Assembly: GCA_031275285.1 (NCBI GenBank)
Contig: JAISOY010000052.1
Location: 1-42,763, forward strand
Length of the DNA stretch: 42,763 bases
From: Bacteroidales bacterium
Lineage (GTDB): Bacteria > Bacteroidota > Bacteroidia > Bacteroidales > UBA4181
Direction: 5' to 3'
Positions 1-9,466 of the stretch are shown piece after piece. Below the pieces are notes generated by a model. The model did not search any database and had not been told where the DNA came from. It saw only the letters and a program-made list of their open reading frames with translations. The position numbers were made by a program, and so were the translations under genes. Numbering within the stretch: position 1 is the first letter of the stretch; every line of letters begins with the position of its first letter.

Positions 1-72
1 CGCAATATCAGGAGAAAAGCATATTACCGACAGGAACAAAATGGAAAAAGCCAATATATTTTTTCGTTTCAT
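1..72 (-). CDS. Partial gene: N-terminus of a secreted or membrane protein
   Basis: The minus strand has an ATG at 72-70 followed by 24 open codons that run off the left edge. The visible residues begin with a basic MKRKN stretch and continue with a hydrophobic run (ILAFSILFLSVICF), which is what a signal peptide or signal anchor looks like. The start lies only 7 bases after the stop of the lipoprotein gene at 80-994, so the two are probably co-transcribed. The product cannot be identified from this fragment. Confidence 0.6.
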   Translation of the reverse strand, partial: MKRKNILAFSILFLSVICFSPDIA

Positions 73-79
73 AGAACGC

Positions 80-994
80 TTATTTTGTAAAATTATGTCG
101 TATTGTTTGTATCTCATTCTTAATCTCAACAAATACACTTGTATCTACATTTCCAAGAGATACTGATTTTAGCACAGTTGCCTGTTCTGTTTCATCAAAT
201 GATACCTGATTATTGGTCTGATCTATTTGTATCCGGTCAAAAGCTTTTGCCAGTCCGGACATTTCGGACATTAAAGCTGCTATTTCCGGAATATCCTTCA
301 AATCAGACATCACCTGCCACATCATATCAAATGTCAATTTCTGATCAATGACCAACTGTTCCACCCTTGTTCCTATTGAGAGCAGGTTTTCGTTGGTTAA
401 ACTTGATGCAATATACATTCCTTCGATCCATCCTCCCACCAGAATAGCTACTGTTAAAAAATAGCGGTCTTCTTCATTTAAATAAGCGGCACAGGAAGCA
501 TAAGTCTCAGATAATATTTTTAATACTTCATCCTTATTATTGATATTGGTCTCCAGTTGTTTCAATAAATCGTGATCCACGGCCGAAGTCATTCCCAATC
601 CATCGATCATCATCTGAATGGCTATTTTATATCGCAACATGGTTTGTGTTTGTTCAAAAAGACCGGCATAAACCAAATCGGTAATATAAGCACCGAAATT
701 TACCGCCATCTGACTGTGTGTCAAATACTTTGAAGCATTCGAAGGGTTATTCAACAATGATGCTTGATACTGGATACCTGAGTTCTTGATCAATACCGAC
801 ATCTCGATAGGCGTAGGTAATGCATAAAACACTTTTTTAGCCATATTCACATACGTTGAATCGATTGCTAAATCAGCTAAGTCAATGGTAATACCATCAT
901 TTTTCTGCTGCCTGCTGCATGTATTGCACGAATGAAACAATACAATACACAACCCAACGATTAGGAAGGATAATGGAATCTTAATATTTCGCAT
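80..994 (-). CDS. Hypothetical lipoprotein, mostly helical
   Basis: This 304-residue protein begins with a type II signal peptide: basic start, hydrophobic stretch, and a lipobox-like LFHSC with the lipidated cysteine at residue 23. It is therefore probably anchored to the periplasmic face or surface of the outer membrane. The rest is rich in Leu, Ile, Met and Glu with few Pro, suggesting an all-alpha fold. A central hydrophobic segment (AILVGGWIEGMYIASSL, near 185-200) is too polar to be a sure membrane helix. I do not recognise a catalytic motif. The next gene starts 7 bases downstream and also encodes an exported protein, so the pair is likely an operon. A Bacteroidota-type -7 element lies about 70 bases upstream. 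Function unknown. Confidence 0.85.
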   Translation of the reverse strand: MRNIKIPLSFLIVGLCIVLFHSCNTCSRQQKNDGITIDLADLAIDSTYVNMAKKVFYALPTPIEMSVLIKNSGIQYQASLLNNPSNASKYLTHSQMAVNFGAYITDLVYAGLFEQTQTMLRYKIAIQMMIDGLGMTSAVDHDLLKQLETNINNKDEVLKILSETYASCAAYLNEEDRYFLTVAILVGGWIEGMYIASSLTNENLLSIGTRVEQLVIDQKLTFDMMWQVMSDLKDIPEIAALMSEMSGLAKAFDRIQIDQTNNQVSFDETEQATVLKSVSLGNVDTSVFVEIKNEIQTIRHNFTK

Positions 995-1067
995 GAGCGT
1001 AAAATGGATAATTTTAATTTATAATGCAAATTAACAAAAAAAGTCACAATTGTTCATTGTTGAAAGA

Positions 1068-1075
1068 CAAAATTA
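1068..1075 (-). promoter_or_regulatory. Candidate -7 element for the lipoprotein gene
   Basis: On the minus strand this reads TAATTTTG, an exact match to the Bacteroidota -7 consensus TAnnTTTG. The predicted transcript start is about 65 bases before the ATG at 994. I see no convincing TTG/TTTG -33 box at the right distance, so the assignment is tentative. Confidence 0.4.
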
Positions 1076-1166
1076 CTTTATAGAATACGTTGTTTCTCCA
1101 GAATAGTTACACCAAAATAAAAGAAAAAACCGTTTGAAGATTTAACATATAGATATGACATGAAAA

Positions 1167-1194
1167 GTTTCTTTTACAGGCACGTAAAAGAAAC
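1167..1194 (-). terminator. Hairpin terminator after the Ig-repeat gene
   Basis: An 11-bp perfect inverted repeat (GTTTCTTTTAC / GTAAAAGAAAC) with a 6-base loop lies 17 bases past the stop codon of the gene at 1212-2945. Read on the minus strand the stem is followed by CTTTTC, a short T-rich tail. It probably ends the histidine kinase / Ig-repeat operon. Confidence 0.6.
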
Positions 1195-1211
1195 CTTCCA
1201 TGTTGTATGAT

Positions 1212-2945
1212 CTAATAATCAGTTGTTTTAAATTTTATGGTTTTTTCCGACATATTACCCAGTTTATCTTTCGCTGTTATAACGATTGTATAAGATTGCC
1301 CCTTCTGAAAATTCTTGATAGGAGAAACATAGGCAACTTCGGGTTGTCCGTTTATAGAATAAAATATATCAGCACCACCGGTCAACAAATCGGTAGCTGC
1401 CAGATACAGCATCATATATGACGGATATTCCCCGACAAATTCCGGATCGGATGAAACTCCTCCTTCTTTATCTATACGTTGGATACTGAACGTGTGGAAT
1501 ATCTCAGGACCTTCCCCATCAACGGTTATTTCCAATTGATCCGAATTCCGGTTATTCACATTGTCATAACCAAAATATTTCACTACATGTGTTCCCGATT
1601 CTTTTACGGAAAACGGCTCGGTATACCTCACCTCTTCTTTCTGGTCATCAATACTATAACTCATATATTGTGTACCGGACTCCGCATCAACTGCCTTCAG
1701 GACGATCTTACTTTCAGGGCTCAGGAAAAGTACATCTCCTTTACGGAAATTGGGACCTGATAATTGATAGGACAATTGTGGCCCTACAAGATCCACATAT
1801 ACAATTCCTACATTATGGGTATAATTATCCTTACTGGAATTACCCATTTCGTCCAGAGCATAATAACTTATGGTGTGTTTACCTGCCTGGGAAGGAAGAT
1901 AGAAAGGATCTTCGTAAGGTACAAAATCCCCCCCGTCTACAGAATACATAATTTCTTTTACTCCCGACTTATTATCCACAGCTGTCAGTTTCAATTTGGT
2001 ACGACCGGAAAAATACACCTTATCACCGACAATAAACCTGTCGCCTAATACGTCCGCCGACATAATTGGAGCGGTTTTATCAAAGAAAAATGTAAAGCTT
2101 TTCAATTCTTCTTTATTCTGGACATTATCAACCGAATAATAATTCAAGGTATGTTCCCCATCAGAGAGATAGGTAAAAGAAATCATAGATCCGCTCTTGT
2201 ATATCTTCTCTTTTTCATCATCAAACCAATAAACTATTTTATTAATGCCCGACAAACTGTCTGTCGATATCAAATATAATTTACTGCTTGTAGAAATTAC
2301 ATTTCCTCCTGCTATACCCACTATATTGTGGTAAGTAACCGGTGCCGACAAATCGATACAGAATTCCCTGGTTTTCACATCCTCAACATTTCCGACATAG
2401 TCCACGGAATAATATTGCAGTTGATGAAATCCTTCCTGAACACTGATATCAAATGTTTTATATGGGGAAAAGTTTCCCTGTTTAGTAGAATAATAAGTTT
2501 GTTTTACTCCGGCCAGGTCATCCGTTGCTTTCATATCGACGGACAAATCTTTTCCGAAATAAGTAACCCCCTCTTTCACAAAGCTTAAAGCCTTTAATGA
2601 TATGGACGTTACAGGAGCTTGTCCATCGGCATATATGTCAAAAACTTCTGCCCGATGATTAATATTGTCGTTATGGCGGATATGATGTCTTCCCGGCCCA
2701 TCCAGATATACAGGTTTATTTTCCTTATCATCACTCCTGTTCAAACGTTGTTTATCTCCATCAGGACTGGTAGACACATAAAAATACAACGGCAGATCCA
2801 GTTGTACGATAAACCGGCCAAGACTGTCAGTATAAGTAGTTTTCTGATGATCTTCAGGCTTCTGAGCCGAAACACCGGATACCCACCCTAAAAAAACACC
2901 GATCATCATTATTTTTCTTACCATAAAAGTATATTTATTGATCAT
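1212..2945 (-). CDS. Secreted protein of Ig-like (OmpL47-type) repeats
   Basis: This 577-residue protein has a signal peptide ending near VSA-Q and about five beta-sandwich repeats of roughly 90 residues. Each repeat ends in a hallmark such as YYSVDYVGN (near 178), YYSVDNVQN (269), YYALDEMGN (361), YFGYDNVNN (457) and ITAKDKLGN (556). Each is preceded by a D-x-x-SG-x-x-x-I-x-Y-S-V/I motif. This pattern matches the OmpL47/Ig-like repeats that occur in bacterial surface and adhesion proteins; the repeats are seen, the role is inferred. No catalytic domain or C-terminal sorting domain is visible. An alternative start at codon 8 (ATG at 2924) gives a more ordinary signal peptide. It follows the sensor kinase gene by 16 bases, so the two are probably one operon. 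Confidence 0.85.
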   Translation of the reverse strand: MINKYTFMVRKIMMIGVFLGWVSGVSAQKPEDHQKTTYTDSLGRFIVQLDLPLYFYVSTSPDGDKQRLNRSDDKENKPVYLDGPGRHHIRHNDNINHRAEVFDIYADGQAPVTSISLKALSFVKEGVTYFGKDLSVDMKATDDLAGVKQTYYSTKQGNFSPYKTFDISVQEGFHQLQYYSVDYVGNVEDVKTREFCIDLSAPVTYHNIVGIAGGNVISTSSKLYLISTDSLSGINKIVYWFDDEKEKIYKSGSMISFTYLSDGEHTLNYYSVDNVQNKEELKSFTFFFDKTAPIMSADVLGDRFIVGDKVYFSGRTKLKLTAVDNKSGVKEIMYSVDGGDFVPYEDPFYLPSQAGKHTISYYALDEMGNSSKDNYTHNVGIVYVDLVGPQLSYQLSGPNFRKGDVLFLSPESKIVLKAVDAESGTQYMSYSIDDQKEEVRYTEPFSVKESGTHVVKYFGYDNVNNRNSDQLEITVDGEGPEIFHTFSIQRIDKEGGVSSDPEFVGEYPSYMMLYLAATDLLTGGADIFYSINGQPEVAYVSPIKNFQKGQSYTIVITAKDKLGNMSEKTIKFKTTDY

Positions 2946-2961
2946 TCACGAACCTTTTTAA

Positions 2962-4920
2962 TTAATAATTGATTGTAAAACTGAAAGTCGATCCCTTATC
3001 AATTGTGGATTCGACAAAAATAGTCCCGCCCATCAGATCGAGCAGTTCTTTACAAAGTGCTAAACCTATTCCAAGCCCCCGGTATTCCTGGGTATATGAA
3101 TCTCCTTTTTTCCAGAAACGTTTAAAGATAAGTCCCAGATAATTCCGTTCAATTCCGATTCCGGTATCTTCTACCCAGAAAGACAATTTCCTCTCATCCT
3201 GATCCACATCAATTCCGACCTGGACATATCCCCGGTCAGTATACTTGACCGAATTATCGACAAGAAGCATCAATACCCTAAAAATTCTCTTACCATCGAT
3301 GAAAAGGCTTTTCATGTCATCCGGCAACCGATTTTCTATTATGATTTCCAGATTTTTCTTCTTGGCAAACATGATCATTTTTTCTGTTTCTGCCTGTATA
3401 TCCTGTAACATGGAATCAATATCCGTTTCCTTCGGCTGAATAGTGATAAGCCCAGAGTCTATCCTTGATAAGGTAACAATATCATCCACCATCTTCAACA
3501 ATTGTGTTGCATTATAATTGATGATATCATACATTTCTTTCCGTTCCTCAAAACCGATCAACGGATCATCGATGAATTGAATGAGACCGAGTATAGCACT
3601 CAGCGGGGTCCTTATCTCATGAGACATATTGGCAAAGAAAGCAGCTTTGAAACGGTCTGATTCCTGGGCTTTCTCAAGAGCCTGACGCAATTTGGTCGTT
3701 CTTGCTATCACCAGCTGTTCCAACTGGGCCTGATAATCGTCCAGTGCTTTCTGGGTCCGATTGAGTTGTTCATTCACAGCTGCTAATTCCTGAATATAAG
3801 TGAGTAATTCCTCGTTTTTTTCTTTGATCTCGACAAAGGCAGCCTCCAGTTCATGCTTTTGCTGGTTGATCAATAGATTTTTCTGCTCTAACTTCCGGTT
3901 GGTCCTTTTCTTTTCCCACAAAAAATACCCGATCACCAGAACGATAACAAGCGACACACATAATACCACCACCAGTAACTGTGATTTTATCTGTTCGTTT
4001 TCCAACTGGATCTTCATTTCATTTTTCTGTAAGTCGGATATTTCGTCTTTTACCTTGAGGTTTTCGATGATCAATTCTGCATTCGTTTTACTTTCCAATA
4101 ATTGCCTATTGGTCGAATCCATCCCTTCAAGTGCCTTTTCTTTCTCACTGAGTATTGAATTGATATATTGATTTTCCCGTTCTGCCAATTCCTTTTCTTT
4201 CTCTGCCAGTTCTTTTTCTTTTTCCGCCAGTTGCGCCCTTACATTTGCCTCGGAATAACGATCTTCCGACTCTTTTATAAGAGCATCATGGACCGTTTTG
4301 TAAAGCTGGAAATAATCAGCGGCTTTTTCCGTATTTCCTGCTTTGGTATATGCTTCAGACAACATACCATAGCAACTACGCATTTGTGCATAATCATTGA
4401 TTTCCCGCGACATAGTAGCTGCTTCTTCCAGGACTTGGACCGATTCATCGTAACGTTCCATTTTATTCAGCACTACAGATGCATTGATCAATGCACTAAT
4501 AGTGGGTACTTTTTCATTATGCTCTTTCCGGTACTGATAGGTCTTTCTGAAATATTCATAAGATGCCTCATATTTCCCCATGTCAAAATGAATCAATCCC
4601 AGGTTACTATTGATCCCGGCTATTCCATTATAATTGGAAATGAGCTTATTTAGCTCTATTGACTGATTGTAATACTTTACGGCATTCTCATAATCTTTGG
4701 CATCCCAATATTTTTCAGCTGCCATATTCAGGAAATTGGTCGATTCCCTGATATCTCCTGTCTGTTTTTTCTCTTCAGCCAACTTCAGGCATTGCTCTAT
4801 GGTTAACCGGGATACGTCGACGGGATTTTGTCCATAAAGATTCACCAACAAGAAAAAACAGCACAATGTAACATGCCAGATCCTAATTGGTGTGTATCTG
4901 ATTTTTTTACCTATGAACAT
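2962..4920 (-). CDS. TPR-containing sensor histidine kinase
   Basis: This 652-residue kinase has a signal peptide, a periplasmic TPR-like array (about 40-220), a long charged coiled coil (about 220-310), one membrane helix (about 314-335), a second cytoplasmic coiled coil (340-415), a HisKA domain and a HATPase domain. Key residues are visible: the H-box FFANMSHEIRTPL with His434, N-box DNSVKY (about 555), G1 DTGIGI (about 585) and G2 GLGIGL (about 615). There is no receiver or output domain, and no response regulator gene nearby, so its partner is elsewhere. The coiled coil contains a near-perfect tandem heptad (AEKEKEL twice, then AEREN) that is also repeated in the DNA near 4180-4240. The downstream Ig-repeat gene follows after 16 bases. 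Confidence 0.93.
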   Translation of the reverse strand: MFIGKKIRYTPIRIWHVTLCCFFLLVNLYGQNPVDVSRLTIEQCLKLAEEKKQTGDIRESTNFLNMAAEKYWDAKDYENAVKYYNQSIELNKLISNYNGIAGINSNLGLIHFDMGKYEASYEYFRKTYQYRKEHNEKVPTISALINASVVLNKMERYDESVQVLEEAATMSREINDYAQMRSCYGMLSEAYTKAGNTEKAADYFQLYKTVHDALIKESEDRYSEANVRAQLAEKEKELAEKEKELAERENQYINSILSEKEKALEGMDSTNRQLLESKTNAELIIENLKVKDEISDLQKNEMKIQLENEQIKSQLLVVVLCVSLVIVLVIGYFLWEKKRTNRKLEQKNLLINQQKHELEAAFVEIKEKNEELLTYIQELAAVNEQLNRTQKALDDYQAQLEQLVIARTTKLRQALEKAQESDRFKAAFFANMSHEIRTPLSAILGLIQFIDDPLIGFEERKEMYDIINYNATQLLKMVDDIVTLSRIDSGLITIQPKETDIDSMLQDIQAETEKMIMFAKKKNLEIIIENRLPDDMKSLFIDGKRIFRVLMLLVDNSVKYTDRGYVQVGIDVDQDERKLSFWVEDTGIGIERNYLGLIFKRFWKKGDSYTQEYRGLGIGLALCKELLDLMGGTIFVESTIDKGSTFSFTINY

Positions 4921-5224
4921 CTTGACCCCTCTATCAGAATTATATAATATCTAAAATTAATACAAAAACTGTACAAATATTTCACATAATTGCATTTACA
5001 GAATAAAAAAAATAATTACGATTTATGGATAAGCCTTGTCTCTTCTACAAAAGAACCCATTTCAACAAAAGTTTTTTTTAACAAAATTGATTTCAGTATT
5101 TTTTCAACAATGAATTACCACATTGAAGTAAATGAATAAAAGTTCGTATTTAGACGAATTTTCTTGTCATTTATCCGTAACAATACAGATAAATATCCTG
5201 AACAGACAATTACTTCCTGATTAA
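4921..5224. other. AT-rich intergenic region of 304 bases
   Basis: This lies between the start of the sensor kinase gene and the end of the DUF368 gene, both on the minus strand. It is AT-rich with several A/T homopolymers and no convincing open frame. A near-consensus -7 element for the kinase gene (AATATTTG on the minus strand, 4974-4981, 7 of 8 positions) is the only signal I would note. A short ATTTATC/GATAAAT repeat with a 12-base loop (5169-5194) is too weak to call a terminator. Confidence 0.4.
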
Positions 5225-6196
5225 TTATGACTTAACTCTTTTGGCAAGAGCTTCAATTCCCCAATATATGGCAATGGCCAATACAGCCATAAAAATAGCC
5301 CAAATAGGTTGAGCATCAACACCTGTCTGTAAAGTGAATGCATTCGGCAATAAATTTTTTTCGACCAGATCCAGGCTATGATCACTGAATTTTTCCATAT
5401 CCCATGGGAATGTTTGTCCGGATGCTTTATCAACCTGTACTTTCCATGGCCATACTTTATTTAGCGAACCACACATAAATCCAGCCAGCAGAGCAATTGT
5501 TACATCATGGTATCTTTTCAGCAGCCATGAAAGAAAATGGGAAAATGACAACAATCCGATAATAGCACCACTTGCAAAGACAGCCAGTATAGCAATCTTC
5601 AATTCTGTAAGAGCATTTAAAATATATTCATATTTACCCATCAGGAGAAGGATAAAACTACCGGATATTCCGGGTAGTATCATCGCACAAATGGCTACCG
5701 CACCACAAATAAATATAAACCACAATCCATCAGGTGTCTGTGCAACTGATGATACCGTAACGAGATAAGCCAGAACAGCTCCGATACCAAAACCAATAAA
5801 TACAGGCATATTAGCCTTACGGATGGTTTTCAGTACGGATATGGTAGAAATCAGGATCAGGCCGAAAAAGAATGACCAGATAATAACGGGGTGTTCCTTC
5901 AGCATGTATAACACGGCTTTTGCTAAAGTAAACAAACTTGTACCGACACCCAATACCAATACAACCAGGAAATTACCATTGATAGCTTTCCAGAATGACT
6001 TGATCCCTTCTGTAAAAAGTTTCTTAAAATTCCGAGGAGTAAATGATCTCAAAGAATGGAGCAGTTCTTCATACACGCCGGTAATAAATGCAATGGTTCC
6101 TCCCGAAACACCCGGAACGATATCCGCAGCTCCCATTGCCAGTCCTTTTGCGTACAATAGTAAATAACCCCTGTTTTTTCTTTTTTGTTCTTCCAT
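5225..6196 (-). CDS. DUF368 polyprenyl-phosphate flippase (PopT-like)
   Basis: This 323-residue polytopic inner-membrane protein carries the diagnostic DUF368 motifs in two copies, one per half: GAADIVPGVSGGT near residue 17 and ILPGISGSFILLLMGKYEYIL near the middle. Established work on the family identifies DUF368 proteins (PopT) as translocases that return undecaprenyl phosphate across the membrane for reuse in peptidoglycan and polysaccharide synthesis; assignment here is by motif only. The length is about normal for the family. It is transcribed in the same direction as the upstream TPR gene, but the 119-base gap leaves room for its own promoter. Confidence 0.9.
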   Translation of the reverse strand: MEEQKRKNRGYLLLYAKGLAMGAADIVPGVSGGTIAFITGVYEELLHSLRSFTPRNFKKLFTEGIKSFWKAINGNFLVVLVLGVGTSLFTLAKAVLYMLKEHPVIIWSFFFGLILISTISVLKTIRKANMPVFIGFGIGAVLAYLVTVSSVAQTPDGLWFIFICGAVAICAMILPGISGSFILLLMGKYEYILNALTELKIAILAVFASGAIIGLLSFSHFLSWLLKRYHDVTIALLAGFMCGSLNKVWPWKVQVDKASGQTFPWDMEKFSDHSLDLVEKNLLPNAFTLQTGVDAQPIWAIFMAVLAIAIYWGIEALAKRVKS

Positions 6197-6315
6197 CTGA
6201 ATATTTAATTACATTATATATTTACTCCCCGTTAAATACAACAATATCACTCCAATTTTCCCGGCAAGAGGAGATATGGAAAGTGATTAAATAAACCGAA
6301 CATGATTGATTGAAA

Positions 6316-7737
6316 TTATTTTTTGCCGATGCGGAATCTATCTACCAAAGCCATGACCTCCGGATCTTTAACTTCTTTATCGAATAATTCAAAAAACAAT
6401 CCGACTTCAGCAGGATATTTGTTCAACGTCTCCTTTAGTATAGTTAGCCCTTGCAACCGATCATCATTCAGAAGGTAATAAGCTGCCAAATGATATCGAA
6501 GCATCGCCGAATCCGGATTAAACTGAAGTGCCTGGGTAATAATCTGCTGTACATCAGTATAAGATTTTTGTTTGGCATATACCTGGGCAAAAGAATCCCA
6601 CATCATTTCATCATTTGAGATCAATGTAGCCAAACGTTTAAATATCTTTATGGCCTTTTCATATTGCTTCATATTGGCATATACAGATGCCTGGACAAAA
6701 AGATATTCCGAGTTATCCTCATCCAACTCAACTGCATTCTGAATATCATGAATGGCCTCCTGATAATTTCCAGCCTGTGACCTTATCACTCCTAAACCAA
6801 ACCACGCATCAGCAAATTTATTATCCAGAGCCAACGATTTCTCATAATGGATAATGGCCAGATCTTCTTTTCTGATACGTTCGTAAGATTCAGCCATGTA
6901 ACAATGTGCTGCTGCACTATCCGGTTCCATCAGTAAAAAATCCTTATATACGTTTATAGCCTCTCTATGCCGGTCGAGTAAGGTAAGCGTATTGGCCTTA
7001 TTAAAATATGCCGACGAATAATTTTCATTGATAACGATGGCATAATCATAAGCATCCAGGGCTTTCTCATTCTCATCTTTTTTGTTATAAACAATCCCGA
7101 GATTATACCAGACATGTTCTGAAAACGGATCTTCGTCCAGATACATCAAATAATAGGAAATACTTTTATCCAATTCGTTAATCCGTTCATAACAATATGC
7201 CAGATCGTAAAACACATAATAATTGTCCGGCTCCATCGAGTGCACCTTCATAAAATACTTCAAAGCAATTTTATGCTGATTGATCCGTTCAAATGAAATA
7301 CCTATGTTATAAAGAACCTCTATCTTATTTTCGTCAGCCAGCGATATAGCTACCTCAAATTGCCTTTGTGCTTCTCTTGGTTTACCCAGCATATTCAGTG
7401 CTGTTCCTTTCAGGAGATATACTCCATATTCCCCGGACTCCAGATGTTCCAGTTTATTTAAAAGGGATAATGCTTTGACTGGCTGGCTATTATCGATCAA
7501 TATCTCAGCAATGCGCAATTGTATGGAAGTAGAAGAAGGATATAAATGCATGGCATAATCAGCAGCCTGGGCAGCCTGACTAAAATTATCCGTATCCATA
7601 TAGTAATCAATAATATCCTCAAACTCGTGGACATCAAAGAAATACTTTTTATGGTTTTCTAACATATCCTCATACCGGTTGACAGAGTTAAGCATTTCCT
7701 CGTCATACCAAGAGCCATTCTTTCTGAAATTCATCAT
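6316..7737 (-). CDS. Large tetratricopeptide repeat protein
   Basis: This 473-residue protein has no signal peptide and is almost entirely TPR. About a dozen 34-residue units can be followed, for example the blocks containing VWYNLGIVYNKKDENEKALDAY, SAYFNKANTLTLL, DAWFGLGVIRSQAGNYQEAI and MLRYHLAAYYLLN. It should be a cytoplasmic alpha-solenoid scaffold for protein-protein contacts; there is no catalytic domain. The last 35 residues are not TPR-like. The partner cannot be read from the neighbours, DUF368 and rhamnulokinase, which have unrelated jobs. A good promoter lies just upstream. Confidence 0.88.
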   Translation of the reverse strand: MMNFRKNGSWYDEEMLNSVNRYEDMLENHKKYFFDVHEFEDIIDYYMDTDNFSQAAQAADYAMHLYPSSTSIQLRIAEILIDNSQPVKALSLLNKLEHLESGEYGVYLLKGTALNMLGKPREAQRQFEVAISLADENKIEVLYNIGISFERINQHKIALKYFMKVHSMEPDNYYVFYDLAYCYERINELDKSISYYLMYLDEDPFSEHVWYNLGIVYNKKDENEKALDAYDYAIVINENYSSAYFNKANTLTLLDRHREAINVYKDFLLMEPDSAAAHCYMAESYERIRKEDLAIIHYEKSLALDNKFADAWFGLGVIRSQAGNYQEAIHDIQNAVELDEDNSEYLFVQASVYANMKQYEKAIKIFKRLATLISNDEMMWDSFAQVYAKQKSYTDVQQIITQALQFNPDSAMLRYHLAAYYLLNDDRLQGLTILKETLNKYPAEVGLFFELFDKEVKDPEVMALVDRFRIGKK

Positions 7738-7758
7738 ATTTTCCTAAAAGAAACGATG

Positions 7759-7792
7759 TAAAGATACGAAATTATTTAAACATTTTGCTCAA
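7759..7792 (-). promoter_or_regulatory. Promoter of the TPR gene
   Basis: On the minus strand TTG (7792-7790) is followed after 23 bases by TATCTTTA (7766-7759), which matches the TAnnTTTG -7 element at 7 of 8 positions. The predicted start of transcription is about 15 bases before the ATG at 7737. Confidence 0.5.
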
Positions 7793-7869
7793 CTTATTTA
7801 AACAATACGAGCAGGATAAAAAACTTTACCTGCCCGTACAAAACACTACTCTACAGTATAAACAAACAT

Positions 7870-9342
7870 TTATTTAAGCAATAATAGAAATTTTTCATAT
7901 GCTTTACTCCATTCATCCGTATCACGCGGTTGGAAAATTTCAGTTTCCACAGAATTACGTACTACCTGACGAATATCTGCCAATGATTTCAGATGACCTA
8001 ATGCCATTGCCTGTACCAATAGGTTCCCCATGGCTGTACCTTCGGCCGGTCCTGCAACCACAGGCATTCCGATAGCATTTGCCGTAAACTGGCACAGATA
8101 AGCATTTTTTGCACCACCGCCAATGACGTGTAATTTTTCGATTGGGTGCGGGGAAACACGTTTGAGTTGTTCCAGCGTATAACGGTATTTCATGGAAAGG
8201 CTTTCAAAAATGCAACGTACTATCTGTCCTTTCGAAGATGGCACCAACTGATCGGTACGTTTACAATAGCCAGTTATAGCGCTCACCATATTTTCCGGGT
8301 TCATAAAATCCGGGGCATCAGGATCAACAAAAGTCTGGAATGCCTTTTCTGACCTGGCCATTTCAACTAATTCCCCGTATGAATGATCCTTTTCACAGGC
8401 CCATTCTTTACGGCATTGTTCCAATAACCACATCCCGGTTATGTTTTTCAGAAAACGGAAGGTTCCTTCAACACCACCTTCATTGGTGAAGTTCATTTTG
8501 GCCGTTTCCTCATCAATCAGTGCTTTTCGGGTTTCAATCCCCATTAGTGACCAGGTTCCCGAACTAAGGTACGCCCAATTCTCACCTTCAGCAGGTACGG
8601 CTGCAATAGCCGAAGCAGTATCATGTGCAGCCACTGCAATAACCGGTATTTTACCCAATCCTGTTTCCTTTGCTATTCCATCAGTAAGTGGTCCGACTAT
8701 TGTTCCCGGCAGTACGATATCCTGCATCAGGGAAAGAGATACACCGAAAGCATCGAACAACTCGTTTGCCCAGTTCATGGTCTTGGGATTCAGCATTTGT
8801 GATGTTGATGCTATAGTAAATTCCGCCTTTTTTACCCCTGTGAACAAATAGTTCAACAAATCGGGCAAAAACAATAAATCTTTCGCCGCCGCCAGTATTG
8901 ACGAATGATTTTTCTTCAATGCGAAAAGCTGAAACAAACTATTGATCTGCATCAATTGTATACCTGTCAACTCATATACTTTTTCCCGGGACACCAACTT
9001 GAAATATTCTTCCATCATACCGTTTGTATGCAGATCCCGGTAGGCATAAGGTTCGCCAAGCAATGAACCGTCTTCTGCCAGGAAACCGAAATCAACGCCC
9101 CAGGTGTCGATCCCAATAGATTCCGGATGATATTTTCCATTCAAGCCGCATGTTTTCAAACTGTTCTTTAATGTTTCATAAATACCAAGAAGATTCCAGT
9201 GAAGGTGGCTACCTACCGCAATCATCTGGTTACCAAAACGGGATATCTCCTCCATGGTTATTTTTCCATCGGCCAATGTACCGGCAATACTTCTTCCGCT
9301 GGTAGCTCCAAGATCAAAAGCAATAAAAGTATGAGATTTCAT
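7870..9342 (-). CDS. rhaB: Rhamnulokinase (FGGY family)
   Basis: This 490-residue sugar kinase phosphorylates L-rhamnulose to L-rhamnulose 1-phosphate in rhamnose breakdown. FGGY features are clear: the N-terminal phosphate loop FDLGATSGRS, the substrate region GIDTWGVDFGFL, a catalytic-type Asp in AAHDTASAI, and the C-terminal ATPase signature HVIGGGAKNAYLCQ followed by GPAEGTAMGN. The GATSGR and IDTWGVDF motifs favour RhaB over xylulokinase or glycerol kinase. The usual partners (rhaA, rhaD, rhaT, an AraC-type regulator) are absent from the window, so the gene stands alone here. It has a strong promoter and a small palindrome between promoter and start. Confidence 0.92.
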   Translation of the reverse strand: MKSHTFIAFDLGATSGRSIAGTLADGKITMEEISRFGNQMIAVGSHLHWNLLGIYETLKNSLKTCGLNGKYHPESIGIDTWGVDFGFLAEDGSLLGEPYAYRDLHTNGMMEEYFKLVSREKVYELTGIQLMQINSLFQLFALKKNHSSILAAAKDLLFLPDLLNYLFTGVKKAEFTIASTSQMLNPKTMNWANELFDAFGVSLSLMQDIVLPGTIVGPLTDGIAKETGLGKIPVIAVAAHDTASAIAAVPAEGENWAYLSSGTWSLMGIETRKALIDEETAKMNFTNEGGVEGTFRFLKNITGMWLLEQCRKEWACEKDHSYGELVEMARSEKAFQTFVDPDAPDFMNPENMVSAITGYCKRTDQLVPSSKGQIVRCIFESLSMKYRYTLEQLKRVSPHPIEKLHVIGGGAKNAYLCQFTANAIGMPVVAGPAEGTAMGNLLVQAMALGHLKSLADIRQVVRNSVETEIFQPRDTDEWSKAYEKFLLLLK

Positions 9343-9375
9343 TTGAATAGTTTAATTGGTTTGTTGATTGACTCA

Positions 9376-9389
9376 CTTGTATAGACAAG
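9376..9389. promoter_or_regulatory. Small palindrome in the rhaB leader
   Basis: CTTGT-ATAG-ACAAG is a perfect 5-bp inverted repeat placed between the -7 element (9393-9400) and the rhaB start codon. Its position near the transcript start is where a repressor site would sit. Short palindromes occur by chance, so this is weak. Confidence 0.3.
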
Positions 9390-9392
9390 CTA

Positions 9393-9422
9393 CAAATGTA
9401 ACAGAAATTAACGAAAAGTCAA
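9393..9422 (-). promoter_or_regulatory. Promoter of rhaB
   Basis: On the minus strand the sequence has TTG (9422-9420), 19 bases, then TACATTTG (9400-9393), an exact match to TAnnTTTG. The transcript would begin about 43 bases before the rhaB ATG. Confidence 0.65.
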
Positions 9423-9466
9423 TAGTAAGATATGTAAACTGTTGTTAAAAAATTAAAAAAAGAAGA

